Below are positions 53,757-60,004 of a DNA stretch of 60,004 nt, piece after piece. The stretch covers positions 1 to 60,004 of the forward strand of contig JBJXFE010000002.1 of the NCBI GenBank assembly GCA_046153875.1, in the 5' to 3' direction. This stretch comes from JBJXFE01 sp046153875. Lineage in GTDB: Bacteria > Planctomycetota > Phycisphaerae > Phycisphaerales > UBA1924. Below the pieces are notes generated by a model. The model was not told the DNA's origin and did not search any database. It saw only the letters and a list, made by a program, of their open reading frames with translations. A program made the position numbers and the translations under genes. Every line of letters starts with the position of its first letter. Position 1 is the stretch's first letter.

Positions 53757-54134
53757 ATGCCGGCGACAGGCCTGATCCGCAATCTGAACGACAGCGCCCG
53801 CAAGCCGGTCCAGATGGACGGCGTGAAGGGCGTCACCATGGCCGTCATGGTCGGGCGCGAGGACGGGGCCTCCAACTTCGCTCTGCGTCAGTTCGTGGTG
53901 GAGCCGGGCGGGCACTCGCCGCGGCACAGCCACGATTACGAGCACGAGGTGTTCATCGTCGCGGGCGGCGGGACGGTTCTCCTCAACGGGCGCGAACAGC
54001 CGATCAAAGGCGGCGACGTGGTGTACGTCCCCGCCGATCACGAGCACCAGTTCCGGGCGAGCGCGGGGGGCATGACGTTCCTGTGCCTGGTCCCGGTGAC
54101 GCGGAACTGCGGCGATCCGACGCCGGGAAGCTGA
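53757..54134 (+). CDS. Cupin-domain protein
   Basis: A 125-residue single cupin: GGHSPRHSHDYEHEVFIVAG carries motif 1 (His, His, Glu) and KGGDVVYVPADHEHQFRA carries motif 2 with its histidine. It probably binds a divalent metal and a small molecule or is a dioxygenase; the substrate is unknown. GGAGGG precedes the ATG. Confidence 0.88.
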   Translation: MPATGLIRNLNDSARKPVQMDGVKGVTMAVMVGREDGASNFALRQFVVEPGGHSPRHSHDYEHEVFIVAGGGTVLLNGREQPIKGGDVVYVPADHEHQFRASAGGMTFLCLVPVTRNCGDPTPGS

Positions 54135-54212
54135 TCCGGCGGCGTTGGATGGGTGACGAAGGTGGGGGGGCGTGGGGGTGATCCGGGCGCGGAGCGGGGG
54201 AGTCGAACAGCG

Positions 54213-55256
54213 ATGACCGAGCCGAAAGCCGTCGAGGGTCGCAGGGGCAAGTCGTCCGTCGGCTTGAATGTCGGATTCAGTCCGGTCGTGGTGGCGAGCG
54301 CAACCCTGGTTCTCGCGGGTGTCGTCGCACTGGCGCTCGTGACGACGGGGCTGGTGCTGGGCGGGACGACCACGCCCGGGATCGCCCTGATCTCGTCGGG
54401 CGGCCTGGGCATCGTGGTTGTGCTGGCCGCGGCGGGCGTTGTTGCGGGCGTTGTTGCGGGCATCCATCGTCGGGCCACGAATCCGGACGTGACCGGAGGC
54501 GGCCCGGGGACGCCGCCCTGGGCCGAACTCGCCTGCGCGATCGACCGGCTCGGCGAGCAGTCGGCCCTTTCCGACGACGCACGGCGCGTGCTGAACCGCC
54601 AGCGGGAGCGCGGCCTGCTCACCGCGGCCATCGAGGAGGACATCGCGGCCCAGGACTGGGACGCGGCGATGACGCTGGTGAAGGAGCTGGCCGACCGGTT
54701 CGGGTACCGCGCCGAGGCCGAGGAGTACCGCCAGCGCGTCGACCAGATCCGCGCAGAGACCGTCGAGCGGCAGGTCGGCGAGGCGGTCTCACGGCTTGAC
54801 GGGCTGATCGTGCAGCGGCGCTGGGAGCCGGCCCAGGTCGAGGCCGCCAGGATCGGACGGCTCTACCCGGACTCGCCCCGGGTTGAGGGGCTCCGCCAGC
54901 GCGTGGACGTTGCGCGACAGACGTACAAGCAGGACCTGGAGCGCCGGTTCCTGTTCGCGGCCCAGAACGACCGGATCGAGGAGGCGATGGAGCTGCTCAA
55001 GGAGCTCGACGCGTACCTGACCGAGACCGAGGCCGGGCCGTTCCGCGAAGTGGCCCGCGGCGTCATCGGCAAGGCCCGCGACAATCTCGGAGTGCAGTTC
55101 AAGATCGCGGTGCAGGATCGCCGGTGGGACGAGGCGGTCGAGGCCGGGCAGCGGATCGTCGCTCAGTTCCCCAACAGCCGCATGGCTGGCGAGGTGCGGA
55201 CGCTGCTCGACTCAATCCGCGCGAGGGCAGCGCCCGCCGTCGGTTCGGCGGGTTGA
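54213..55256 (+). CDS. Membrane protein with TPR-like helical repeats
   Basis: A 347-residue protein with two N-terminal membrane helices (VASATLVLAGVVALALVTTG and GGLGIVVVLAAAGVVAGVVAG). A cytoplasmic or periplasmic helical domain follows, rich in paired-helix units (IEEDIAAQDWDAAMTLVKEL, LDGLIVQRRWEPAQVEAARI, FAAQNDRIEEAMELLKELDA, IAVQDRRWDEAVEAGQRIVA). The repeats resemble degenerate TPRs. The function is unknown. The start is ATG 54213; the frame is open further upstream. It is convergent with lspA. Confidence 0.7.
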   Translation: MTEPKAVEGRRGKSSVGLNVGFSPVVVASATLVLAGVVALALVTTGLVLGGTTTPGIALISSGGLGIVVVLAAAGVVAGVVAGIHRRATNPDVTGGGPGTPPWAELACAIDRLGEQSALSDDARRVLNRQRERGLLTAAIEEDIAAQDWDAAMTLVKELADRFGYRAEAEEYRQRVDQIRAETVERQVGEAVSRLDGLIVQRRWEPAQVEAARIGRLYPDSPRVEGLRQRVDVARQTYKQDLERRFLFAAQNDRIEEAMELLKELDAYLTETEAGPFREVARGVIGKARDNLGVQFKIAVQDRRWDEAVEAGQRIVAQFPNSRMAGEVRTLLDSIRARAAPAVGSAG

Positions 55257-55271
55257 ACCGGCGTGGACGTG

Positions 55272-56009
55272 TTACGCCGTCGGTTGGGCGGCCCGACGCG
55301 GGTGGGGATGCCTGAACAGGCTTACCATGAGCACGCCGATCCCGACGATGAGCCACAAGTCGGCGAGGTTGGAGACGTAGGGCCACAGGTCCCGCTCGCC
55401 GCTCGGCAGCGTCCAGCCGAAGGGAAGCTTCACGCCCGGCAGGGGATGGATGAAGTCGCGCACGCAGGCGTAGACCAGGCGGTCGTAGAGGTTGCCCAGG
55501 CCGCCCGCGATGAGCAGGCCGATGGCGGCGTGGGCCCAGCGGTCGCGCGGCCCGGTCCACCAGCCGAACATCCAGAGCGCGAAGGCGAGGGCGCCGAAGG
55601 TGAAGAGGATGAACGCCCAGCGCTTCCCGGCGCCGATGCCGAAGACCGCGCCGTGGTTGTAGACGAGAGAAAGCTCCAGGACGTTCGGGATGACGCGCAC
55701 CGTGCTGCCCGGGGCGACCAGCGACGACAGGAAGCCCGAGCCGCCGACGCGCTCGCGGAAGTCCTTCGCGGCCCGGGCGGCGTCGCCGAAGCGCCCGGAG
55801 AGCAAGGCGCCGTCCACCGCATCGCTCAGCGCGGGCTGGGGGCCGACGGTACGGAAGGCGATCGTCTTGGTCGCCAGGTCCGAGGCGACGCCGAAGACCG
55901 TGACCACGAGGAGCACGATCCAGGCACGCCGGGACTTCCACGCGGGCGTGCGGGTGTCGCCCGCGGGCGGGGGAGGAGGGGGTGGGGGCGTCGCGGGCGT
56001 ATCGCTCAC
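55272..56009 (-). CDS. lspA: Lipoprotein signal peptidase
   Basis: Cleaves lipoprotein signal peptides in the inner membrane. The 245-residue protein has RRAWIVLLVVTVFGVASDLATK, SLVYNHGAVFGIGAGKRWAF, GLLIAGGLGNLYDRLVYACV (first catalytic Asp) and VSNLADLWLIVGIGVLMVSL (second Asp). An insertion of about 45 residues lies between helix 1 and the conserved NHG motif. It starts at GTG 56009, overlapping the stop of the DksA-like gene (GTGA). Several predicted lipoproteins in this window would be its substrates. Confidence 0.9.
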   Translation of the reverse strand: MSDTPATPPPPPPPPAGDTRTPAWKSRRAWIVLLVVTVFGVASDLATKTIAFRTVGPQPALSDAVDGALLSGRFGDAARAAKDFRERVGGSGFLSSLVAPGSTVRVIPNVLELSLVYNHGAVFGIGAGKRWAFILFTFGALAFALWMFGWWTGPRDRWAHAAIGLLIAGGLGNLYDRLVYACVRDFIHPLPGVKLPFGWTLPSGERDLWPYVSNLADLWLIVGIGVLMVSLFRHPHPRRAAQPTA

Positions 56010-56761
56010 GCTGTCCTCGGCCGCCGCTCCAGCTCTCGTGCCGCCTCGATCGAGTACCGCGCCCAGGGCAGTTCTTCGAGCCGCTCGGCGCGGATCGGTT
56101 TGCCCGTCAGTTCGCATACACCGTAGCTCCCGGCGCGGATCCGGTTCAGCGCGTCGTCGATTTCCTTGATGAGACGACGGTCGGCGGCGGCCAGGTCGAG
56201 CGAGAGCGACTGCCCGTACGCGTCGGAACCCTGTTCGGCCATGTGCTGCGGCAGGTGCGAGAGCGACCCGCTCTGGCTCATCAGGGCCTCGGTCTCCATC
56301 GTGGTCACATCGCCGGCGAGCTCGGCCCGCTTGCGACGCAGGACCTCCTCGAACCGGGCGAGCTGCTTCTTGTCCAGGTGCGTCTTGCGCGGCACGCCGG
56401 AGTTGGACGCGAGCGACGTCAGCGCGGGCGCGCCCGGGCCGGACTGGATCAGCGGCTTGCGCTTCGGGCCTCCCGGGCGGAGGAGTTGCCCGCCGAGGTT
56501 GGGCATCTGAATCCCGCCGGACTTGCCGGCTTTCTTGACCGGCTTTGGCGTGACGATCGTGATGCCCTTGCGCCCGCCCTTCTTGGGGTCCATGGTGGCG
56601 GCCGCGGCCGCTGGCTTCGAAGAAGCAGCGGGCTTCGCCGGCGGCTTGCCTGCGGGCTTGGCCGTGGGTTTGGCGGCAGCCTTCACCGGCTTGGGCTTCC
56701 GGGCCGGCGCGTGCTTGGGTTTGCTCGACTTGGACCGAGTTGGCGGACGCTTACTCGGCAC
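56006..56761 (-). CDS. TraR/DksA-like protein with basic N-terminal tail
   Basis: A 251-residue protein. The first 115 residues are Lys/Pro/Ala-rich (KPAGKPPAKPAASSKP and similar), like a histone-type tail. The DksA-like domain follows: LDKKQLARFEEVLRRKRAEL, LSLDLAAADRRLIKEIDDAL, RIRAGSYGVCELTGKPIRAE. Of the four zinc cysteines only one remains (CELT, then YSIEAA in place of the second pair), so zinc binding is probably lost. DksA proteins modulate RNA polymerase. It is translationally coupled to lspA. Confidence 0.82.
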   Translation of the reverse strand: MPSKRPPTRSKSSKPKHAPARKPKPVKAAAKPTAKPAGKPPAKPAASSKPAAAAATMDPKKGGRKGITIVTPKPVKKAGKSGGIQMPNLGGQLLRPGGPKRKPLIQSGPGAPALTSLASNSGVPRKTHLDKKQLARFEEVLRRKRAELAGDVTTMETEALMSQSGSLSHLPQHMAEQGSDAYGQSLSLDLAAADRRLIKEIDDALNRIRAGSYGVCELTGKPIRAERLEELPWARYSIEAARELERRPRTA

Positions 56762-56885
56762 TCGGGGGCCTCGTTTCTTAGCGATGCCGCGGACGTAAGG
56801 GAAATGATCGCCCTAGCCGAACCCGGTTTGGAGGGCCGACAGGGTAGGGCAAAACGCTCAGGTTGTCAAAGCGGGCGCGCCGGGT

Positions 56886-57920
56886 TCATTCCGAGGCCGC
56901 GGCGACCGGCTCAACGGCCTCTACGAACGTCCCCAGTTTGCGGAACCGCTCGTAGCGTCGAGCGAGCAGATCGTCGATCGGGACCGGACGCAGCTCCTGA
57001 AGCTGCTCGACGATCCAGCTCTTGAGCAGCTCGGCCATGCCGGCCGGGTCACGGTGCGCCCCGCCGAGCGGCTCCGGGATCACGGCGTCCACGATGCCGA
57101 GTTCGAGGTTGTCGCCGGCCGTGAGCTTCAGCGCTCGGGCGGCGGCGGTGTTGGTCTGCTCGTTCGCCTGCTTCCACAGGATGGCCGCGCACCCTTCGGG
57201 GCTGATGACCGAGTACCACGCGTGCTGGAGCATGGCGACACGGTCGGCGACGGCGATCCCCAGCGCCCCGCCCGAGCCGCCCTCGCCGATGACCACGCTC
57301 ACGATCGGTGTCCGCAGCCGACTCATCTCGCGCAGGTTCACCGCGATGGCCTCGGCCTGCCCGCGCTGCTCGGCGCCCAGCCCCGGGTAGGCGCCCGGCG
57401 TATCCACGAGCGTCACGACCGGCAGCCCGAACTTCTCGGCGAGTTGCATGTTCTTGAGGGCCTTGCGGTACCCTTCGGGGTGGGCGCACCCGAAGTGGCA
57501 GGCGATTTTCTCCTGAGTGGACTTGCCCTTGTGGTGGGCGACGACGAGGCACTTGATCGAGTCGATCCGCCCGAACCCCGTCACGATCGCCGGGTCGTCG
57601 CCGAAGCGGCGGTCGCCCTGCAGCTCGCAGAAGTCGCGGCACAGGGCGTTGATGTAGTCGCGCCCCTGGGGACGCTCCGGATGCCGGGCCACACGCACCA
57701 CGTCCCACGGGGTCATGTCGCTGTAGACCTCGACGAGCGTCCGTCCGTGGCGGTCGCGCAGCTCGGCAAGCGCCCGGTCAAGGTCGGTGATTTCGGCCGC
57801 CGCGGCGGCGTCCGGCGCGATGGCTGAACGCAGCGTCGCCAGGCGCGCCTCCGCGGCTTCGATCTGTTGCTCGATCTCGCGCAGCGGCCGCTCGAACTCG
57901 AGTTGGTAGAACGTCGCCAT
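56886..57920 (-). CDS. accA: Acetyl-CoA carboxylase carboxyltransferase subunit alpha
   Basis: Forms malonyl-CoA together with AccD. The 344-residue protein begins YQLEFERPLREIEQQIEAAE, then LQGDRRFGDDPAIVTGFGRI, CHFGCAHPEGYRKALKNMQL, TLVDTPGAYPGLGAEQRGQA, VIGEGGSGGALGIAVADRVA and SPEGCAAILWKQ, the standard AccA order. The start is ATG 57920. accD is not in the window. It is divergent from proC, 51 bases apart. Confidence 0.96.
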   Translation of the reverse strand: MATFYQLEFERPLREIEQQIEAAEARLATLRSAIAPDAAAAAEITDLDRALAELRDRHGRTLVEVYSDMTPWDVVRVARHPERPQGRDYINALCRDFCELQGDRRFGDDPAIVTGFGRIDSIKCLVVAHHKGKSTQEKIACHFGCAHPEGYRKALKNMQLAEKFGLPVVTLVDTPGAYPGLGAEQRGQAEAIAVNLREMSRLRTPIVSVVIGEGGSGGALGIAVADRVAMLQHAWYSVISPEGCAAILWKQANEQTNTAAARALKLTAGDNLELGIVDAVIPEPLGGAHRDPAGMAELLKSWIVEQLQELRPVPIDDLLARRYERFRKLGTFVEAVEPVAAASE

Positions 57921-57971
57921 GGTGGCCGAAAGTGTAGGGCCGCGGCGCCCCGTGGCGCGCCGTGGTGCGGT

Positions 57972-58829
57972 ATGCTGGGGGGGGTGAACGGCGAGCGCAT
58001 ACCCATCGCGGTGATCGGCGGGGGCACGATGGCCCAGGCGATCGTGCGCGGTGGGTTCGACGCGGGCGTGATCGCGCCTTCGGCGGTCGTCGTCGCGGAC
58101 CCCGAAGGCCCGAAGCGCGAGCTGTTCCGGACGTGGGGCGTCCGCGCGGTCAAGGACGCGGGCGAGGCCGCGGCGTGGCTCGTGCAGGCCGAGTCGCCCG
58201 CCGGGGCCGGACAGGTGCTGCTCGCGGTGAAGCCCCAATCGTTCGCCGAGGTTGCGGCGGCGCTGGGCCCCGGGCTCGGGCCGGCGCGGCGCGTCGTCGT
58301 GTCCCTGATGGCGGGCGTGCCGACGGCGAAGGTCCGGGCGGCGCTCGGCGACCAGGCCGCGGTCGTGCGGCTCATGCCCAACCTGCCGGCGCGCGTGGGC
58401 AAGAGCACGACGGCCGTCGCTCTCGGCGCGGGCGCGCAGGAGGGCGACGACCGGTTCGCCGTCGAGCTGTTCACCGCGATCGGGCGGACCGTCCCGGTGG
58501 CCGAGCCGCTCATGGACGCCTTCACGGCGGTCGCGGGGTCCGGGCCCGCGTACCTGTTCTACCTCGCCGAGGCGATGACGAAGGCCGCGGTCGGGGTCGG
58601 TTTCGACCGCGACACGGCCCAGTGGATCGTGCGATCGACGCTCGCGGGGGCCGCGGCGCTGATGGACGGGACCGACCAGTCGCCCGAGTTGCTCCGCGCG
58701 GCCGTCACGAGCAAGGGCGGGACGACGGCGGCCGCGGTGGCGGTGCTGGACGAGGCGGAGGTGATCGGGGCGTTCGTCCGCGCGATCGCGTCGGCTCGCG
58801 ACCGGGGACGCGAGCTCGCCGGGGGATGA
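57972..58829 (+). CDS. proC: Pyrroline-5-carboxylate reductase
   Basis: Last step of proline synthesis, NAD(P)H-dependent. The 285-residue protein has IAVIGGGTMAQAIVRGGFDA (Rossmann loop), LLAVKPQSFAEVAAAL, VRLMPNLPARVGKSTTAVAL, DAFTAVAGSGPAYLFYLAEA and AAVTSKGGTTAAAVAVL, the family signature. The start may be ATG 57972 or GTG 57984. It is convergent with the ABC permease gene. Confidence 0.93.
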   Translation: MLGGVNGERIPIAVIGGGTMAQAIVRGGFDAGVIAPSAVVVADPEGPKRELFRTWGVRAVKDAGEAAAWLVQAESPAGAGQVLLAVKPQSFAEVAAALGPGLGPARRVVVSLMAGVPTAKVRAALGDQAAVVRLMPNLPARVGKSTTAVALGAGAQEGDDRFAVELFTAIGRTVPVAEPLMDAFTAVAGSGPAYLFYLAEAMTKAAVGVGFDRDTAQWIVRSTLAGAAALMDGTDQSPELLRAAVTSKGGTTAAAVAVLDEAEVIGAFVRAIASARDRGRELAGG

Positions 58830-58834
58830 CGCGA

Positions 58835-59857
58835 TCAGAAGTCCCGACGCGCGAACACCCACCCGGCCAGCGCCAGGACGACGGTTTCAAACCCCACCGA
58901 TGTCCCGATGACCCACAGGAGCGACCGGCCCAGCTGGCCTTCCTCGACCCGCCGCTGCAGTTCGCGGCCGTCCACCGACACGTCATCGCCGGCGAAGTCG
59001 AATCCGGGCGATTTCCGGTCGGAGAAGCGGAATCGATCGCGGTCCGCCGCGCTCAGGATCACGCGCTGGAGAAGGTCCGCGGTCTCCTGCGTCTTGGGCG
59101 CCGCGGTCTTGATCGCCAGCACCGCGGCGTGCGCCCGGCGGATCGGTCCGGAGTTCTTCCGGCCTTCGGCGAGCTGCTCGCGTCGCTTCTCCAGGGCCGC
59201 CTCGCGGCGCGGGTTGGCGCGCCCCGCGGTGGTGTCTTCGGCGAGCGCCGATTCCAGGCGCTCCACCGCCGGTTCGAGCCACTCGATCCGCATGGCGTTG
59301 CGTTCGCGGAGCACGAGGAAGATCGACTCGGCGCTGTTGATCCCGAAGACGCCCAGCCAGACGAGCAGCGTCAGCAGGAGGGACGCGATCGCCGATCGCG
59401 TGAGCAGCCCCAGGAGCAGGCACACGGCGTAGAGGTAGCTGAAGAAGAGCACCATGACGGGGATCGCCAGGAACAGGCGGGGTTCCCACGCGTCGCCGCG
59501 CACCCCGATCACGACGAACGCCGCGGATATGAACGCCCCGACCTGCAGGAACATGAACAGCAGGGCCGTGACGAACTTGGTCAGCAGCAACCGCACGCGC
59601 CCGATGGGCTTGGAGAGAGACAGCTCGACCGCGCCGCCCGCGATGAAATCGGGGATGATCCCCGCGGTCGAGACCAGGCCCAGGATCGTCGCGACCCAGG
59701 CCAGCCAGACCGGGATCGCGATCGCCGCGAGCACGTACTTGTACAGCAGCGCGCGGGGGATGATCCCCGTGTTCAGCGCCGCCGAGGGGAACTCCCACCA
59801 CAGGAACGTGACGCCGCGCTGATTGAGCCCCGCGGCGGCGAACGCCACAACGACCAC
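58835..59857 (-). CDS. ABC-2-type transporter permease
   Basis: A multi-spanning permease of the ABC-2 group: VLAAIAIPVWLAWVATILGL, SLSKPIGRVRLLLTKFVTAL, PVMVLFFSYLYAVCLLLGLL, then a large extracytoplasmic insertion (residues 190-300) and a final helix TSVGFETVVLALAGWVFARR. The ATP-binding partner is not visible. The true N-terminus is uncertain: in-frame codons upstream of GTG 59857 (HKLFGVTLGLSVVVV) read like coding sequence but have no start codon before a stop at 59912. The GTG at 59915 is in another frame. Confidence 0.8.
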   Translation of the reverse strand: MVVVAFAAAGLNQRGVTFLWWEFPSAALNTGIIPRALLYKYVLAAIAIPVWLAWVATILGLVSTAGIIPDFIAGGAVELSLSKPIGRVRLLLTKFVTALLFMFLQVGAFISAAFVVIGVRGDAWEPRLFLAIPVMVLFFSYLYAVCLLLGLLTRSAIASLLLTLLVWLGVFGINSAESIFLVLRERNAMRIEWLEPAVERLESALAEDTTAGRANPRREAALEKRREQLAEGRKNSGPIRRAHAAVLAIKTAAPKTQETADLLQRVILSAADRDRFRFSDRKSPGFDFAGDDVSVDGRELQRRVEEGQLGRSLLWVIGTSVGFETVVLALAGWVFARRDF

Positions 59858-59912
59858 GACCGAGAGCCCCAGCGTGACCCCGAAGAGCTTGTGAACGTTT
59901 CGGGCGTTGCCT

Positions 59913-60004
59913 CACGGGTGCTTCGTTGTCGGAGCGGCGTCCTCGGGCTCCTGTGTCTTCGGGGTCCTACAGCGGCGGCATCGGCCGGCCCACCAGGGCT
60001 CCGG
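59913..60004 (-). other. Window edge, possibly the 3' end of the gene upstream of the permease
   Basis: On the minus strand two readings are possible: a frame ending at TAG 59967 (GALVGRPMPPL), or a frame ending at TGA 59912 that overlaps GTG 59915. Too little sequence is present to choose. Confidence 0.25.

Overview
The window is about 60 kb of GC-rich (roughly 70%) bacterial chromosome. Gene content suggests a flagellated planctomycete of the class Phycisphaerae, or a close relative. The evidence is the mix of F-type ATPase genes, FliD/FliS/FliN, a pseudopilin-secretin locus, Pro/Ala/Thr-rich unknown proteins, many GTG/TTG starts and very short gene spacing. This placement is inference from gene content; there is no rRNA to confirm it. 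There is no prophage, IS transposase, CRISPR array or integrase. It is mostly a housekeeping region with many lineage-specific small proteins.

Layout. 0-2.4 kb: secreted SMP-30/gluconolactonase-like protein, then a tRNA-Glu(TTC) with three tandem degenerate copies of its 3' end plus terminator hairpin. 2.4-8.4 kb: unknown membrane-anchored protein, AHSA1-type SRPBCC protein, nadD, metK, purM and a DUF4258/DUF2283 pair. 8.4-12.6 kb (minus): GH15 glucoamylase-like enzyme, fliN, fabF, acpP. 12.9-17.6 kb: DUF1444-like protein, small membrane protein, trpG/pabA glutamine amidotransferase, two unknowns, a lipoprotein and a DinB-like protein. 17.7-28.2 kb (minus): a tight operon-like run alaS, atpZ-like, atpI-like, atpB, atpE, atpF, an in-frame atpH-pgk fusion, a zinc-ribbon membrane protein and a GT39/ArnT-like glycosyltransferase. 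The F1 genes atpA, atpG, atpD and atpC are absent. 28.4-30.9 kb: soluble transhydrogenase sthA and DNA polymerase III delta' holB. 31-34.6 kb (minus): fliS, a very large fliD and a small ORF, with a flagellar sigma-28-like -10 element upstream. 34.9-41.9 kb (plus): a membrane protein, then two major-pilin-like genes, a small coiled-coil membrane protein, a GspH-like pseudopilin, a 57-residue membrane protein, a secretin and a TPR lipoprotein. This looks like part of a type II secretion or type IV pilus system whose ATPase and inner-membrane platform lie elsewhere. 42-46.4 kb: recJ, a PduO-type cobalamin adenosyltransferase overlapping a membrane SpoIIE-type phosphatase, and a MazG-like pyrophosphohydrolase. 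46.5-49.8 kb: a COG3014-like lipoprotein plus an LpoB-like protein, then rpsL-rpsG. 49.9-60 kb: metallophosphoesterase, ThiF/MoeB-like enzyme, DinB-like protein, MBL-fold hydrolase, cupin, TPR-like membrane protein, a DksA-like protein coupled to lspA, accA, proC and an ABC-2 permease.

The strongest unusual signal is the continuous reading frame joining a complete ATP synthase delta subunit to a complete phosphoglycerate kinase. A second signal is a set of short word-like repeats (CTCAAAG, GGGCAAT, GAGACGAA/GAGACGG, GGGGACAGGG, CACGGAG). Most abut gene ends, one contains the fliN start region, and one lies in frame inside purM. A third is a lower-GC insertion of roughly 90 codons in alaS. All functions are assigned by reading the translated sequence, without database searches.
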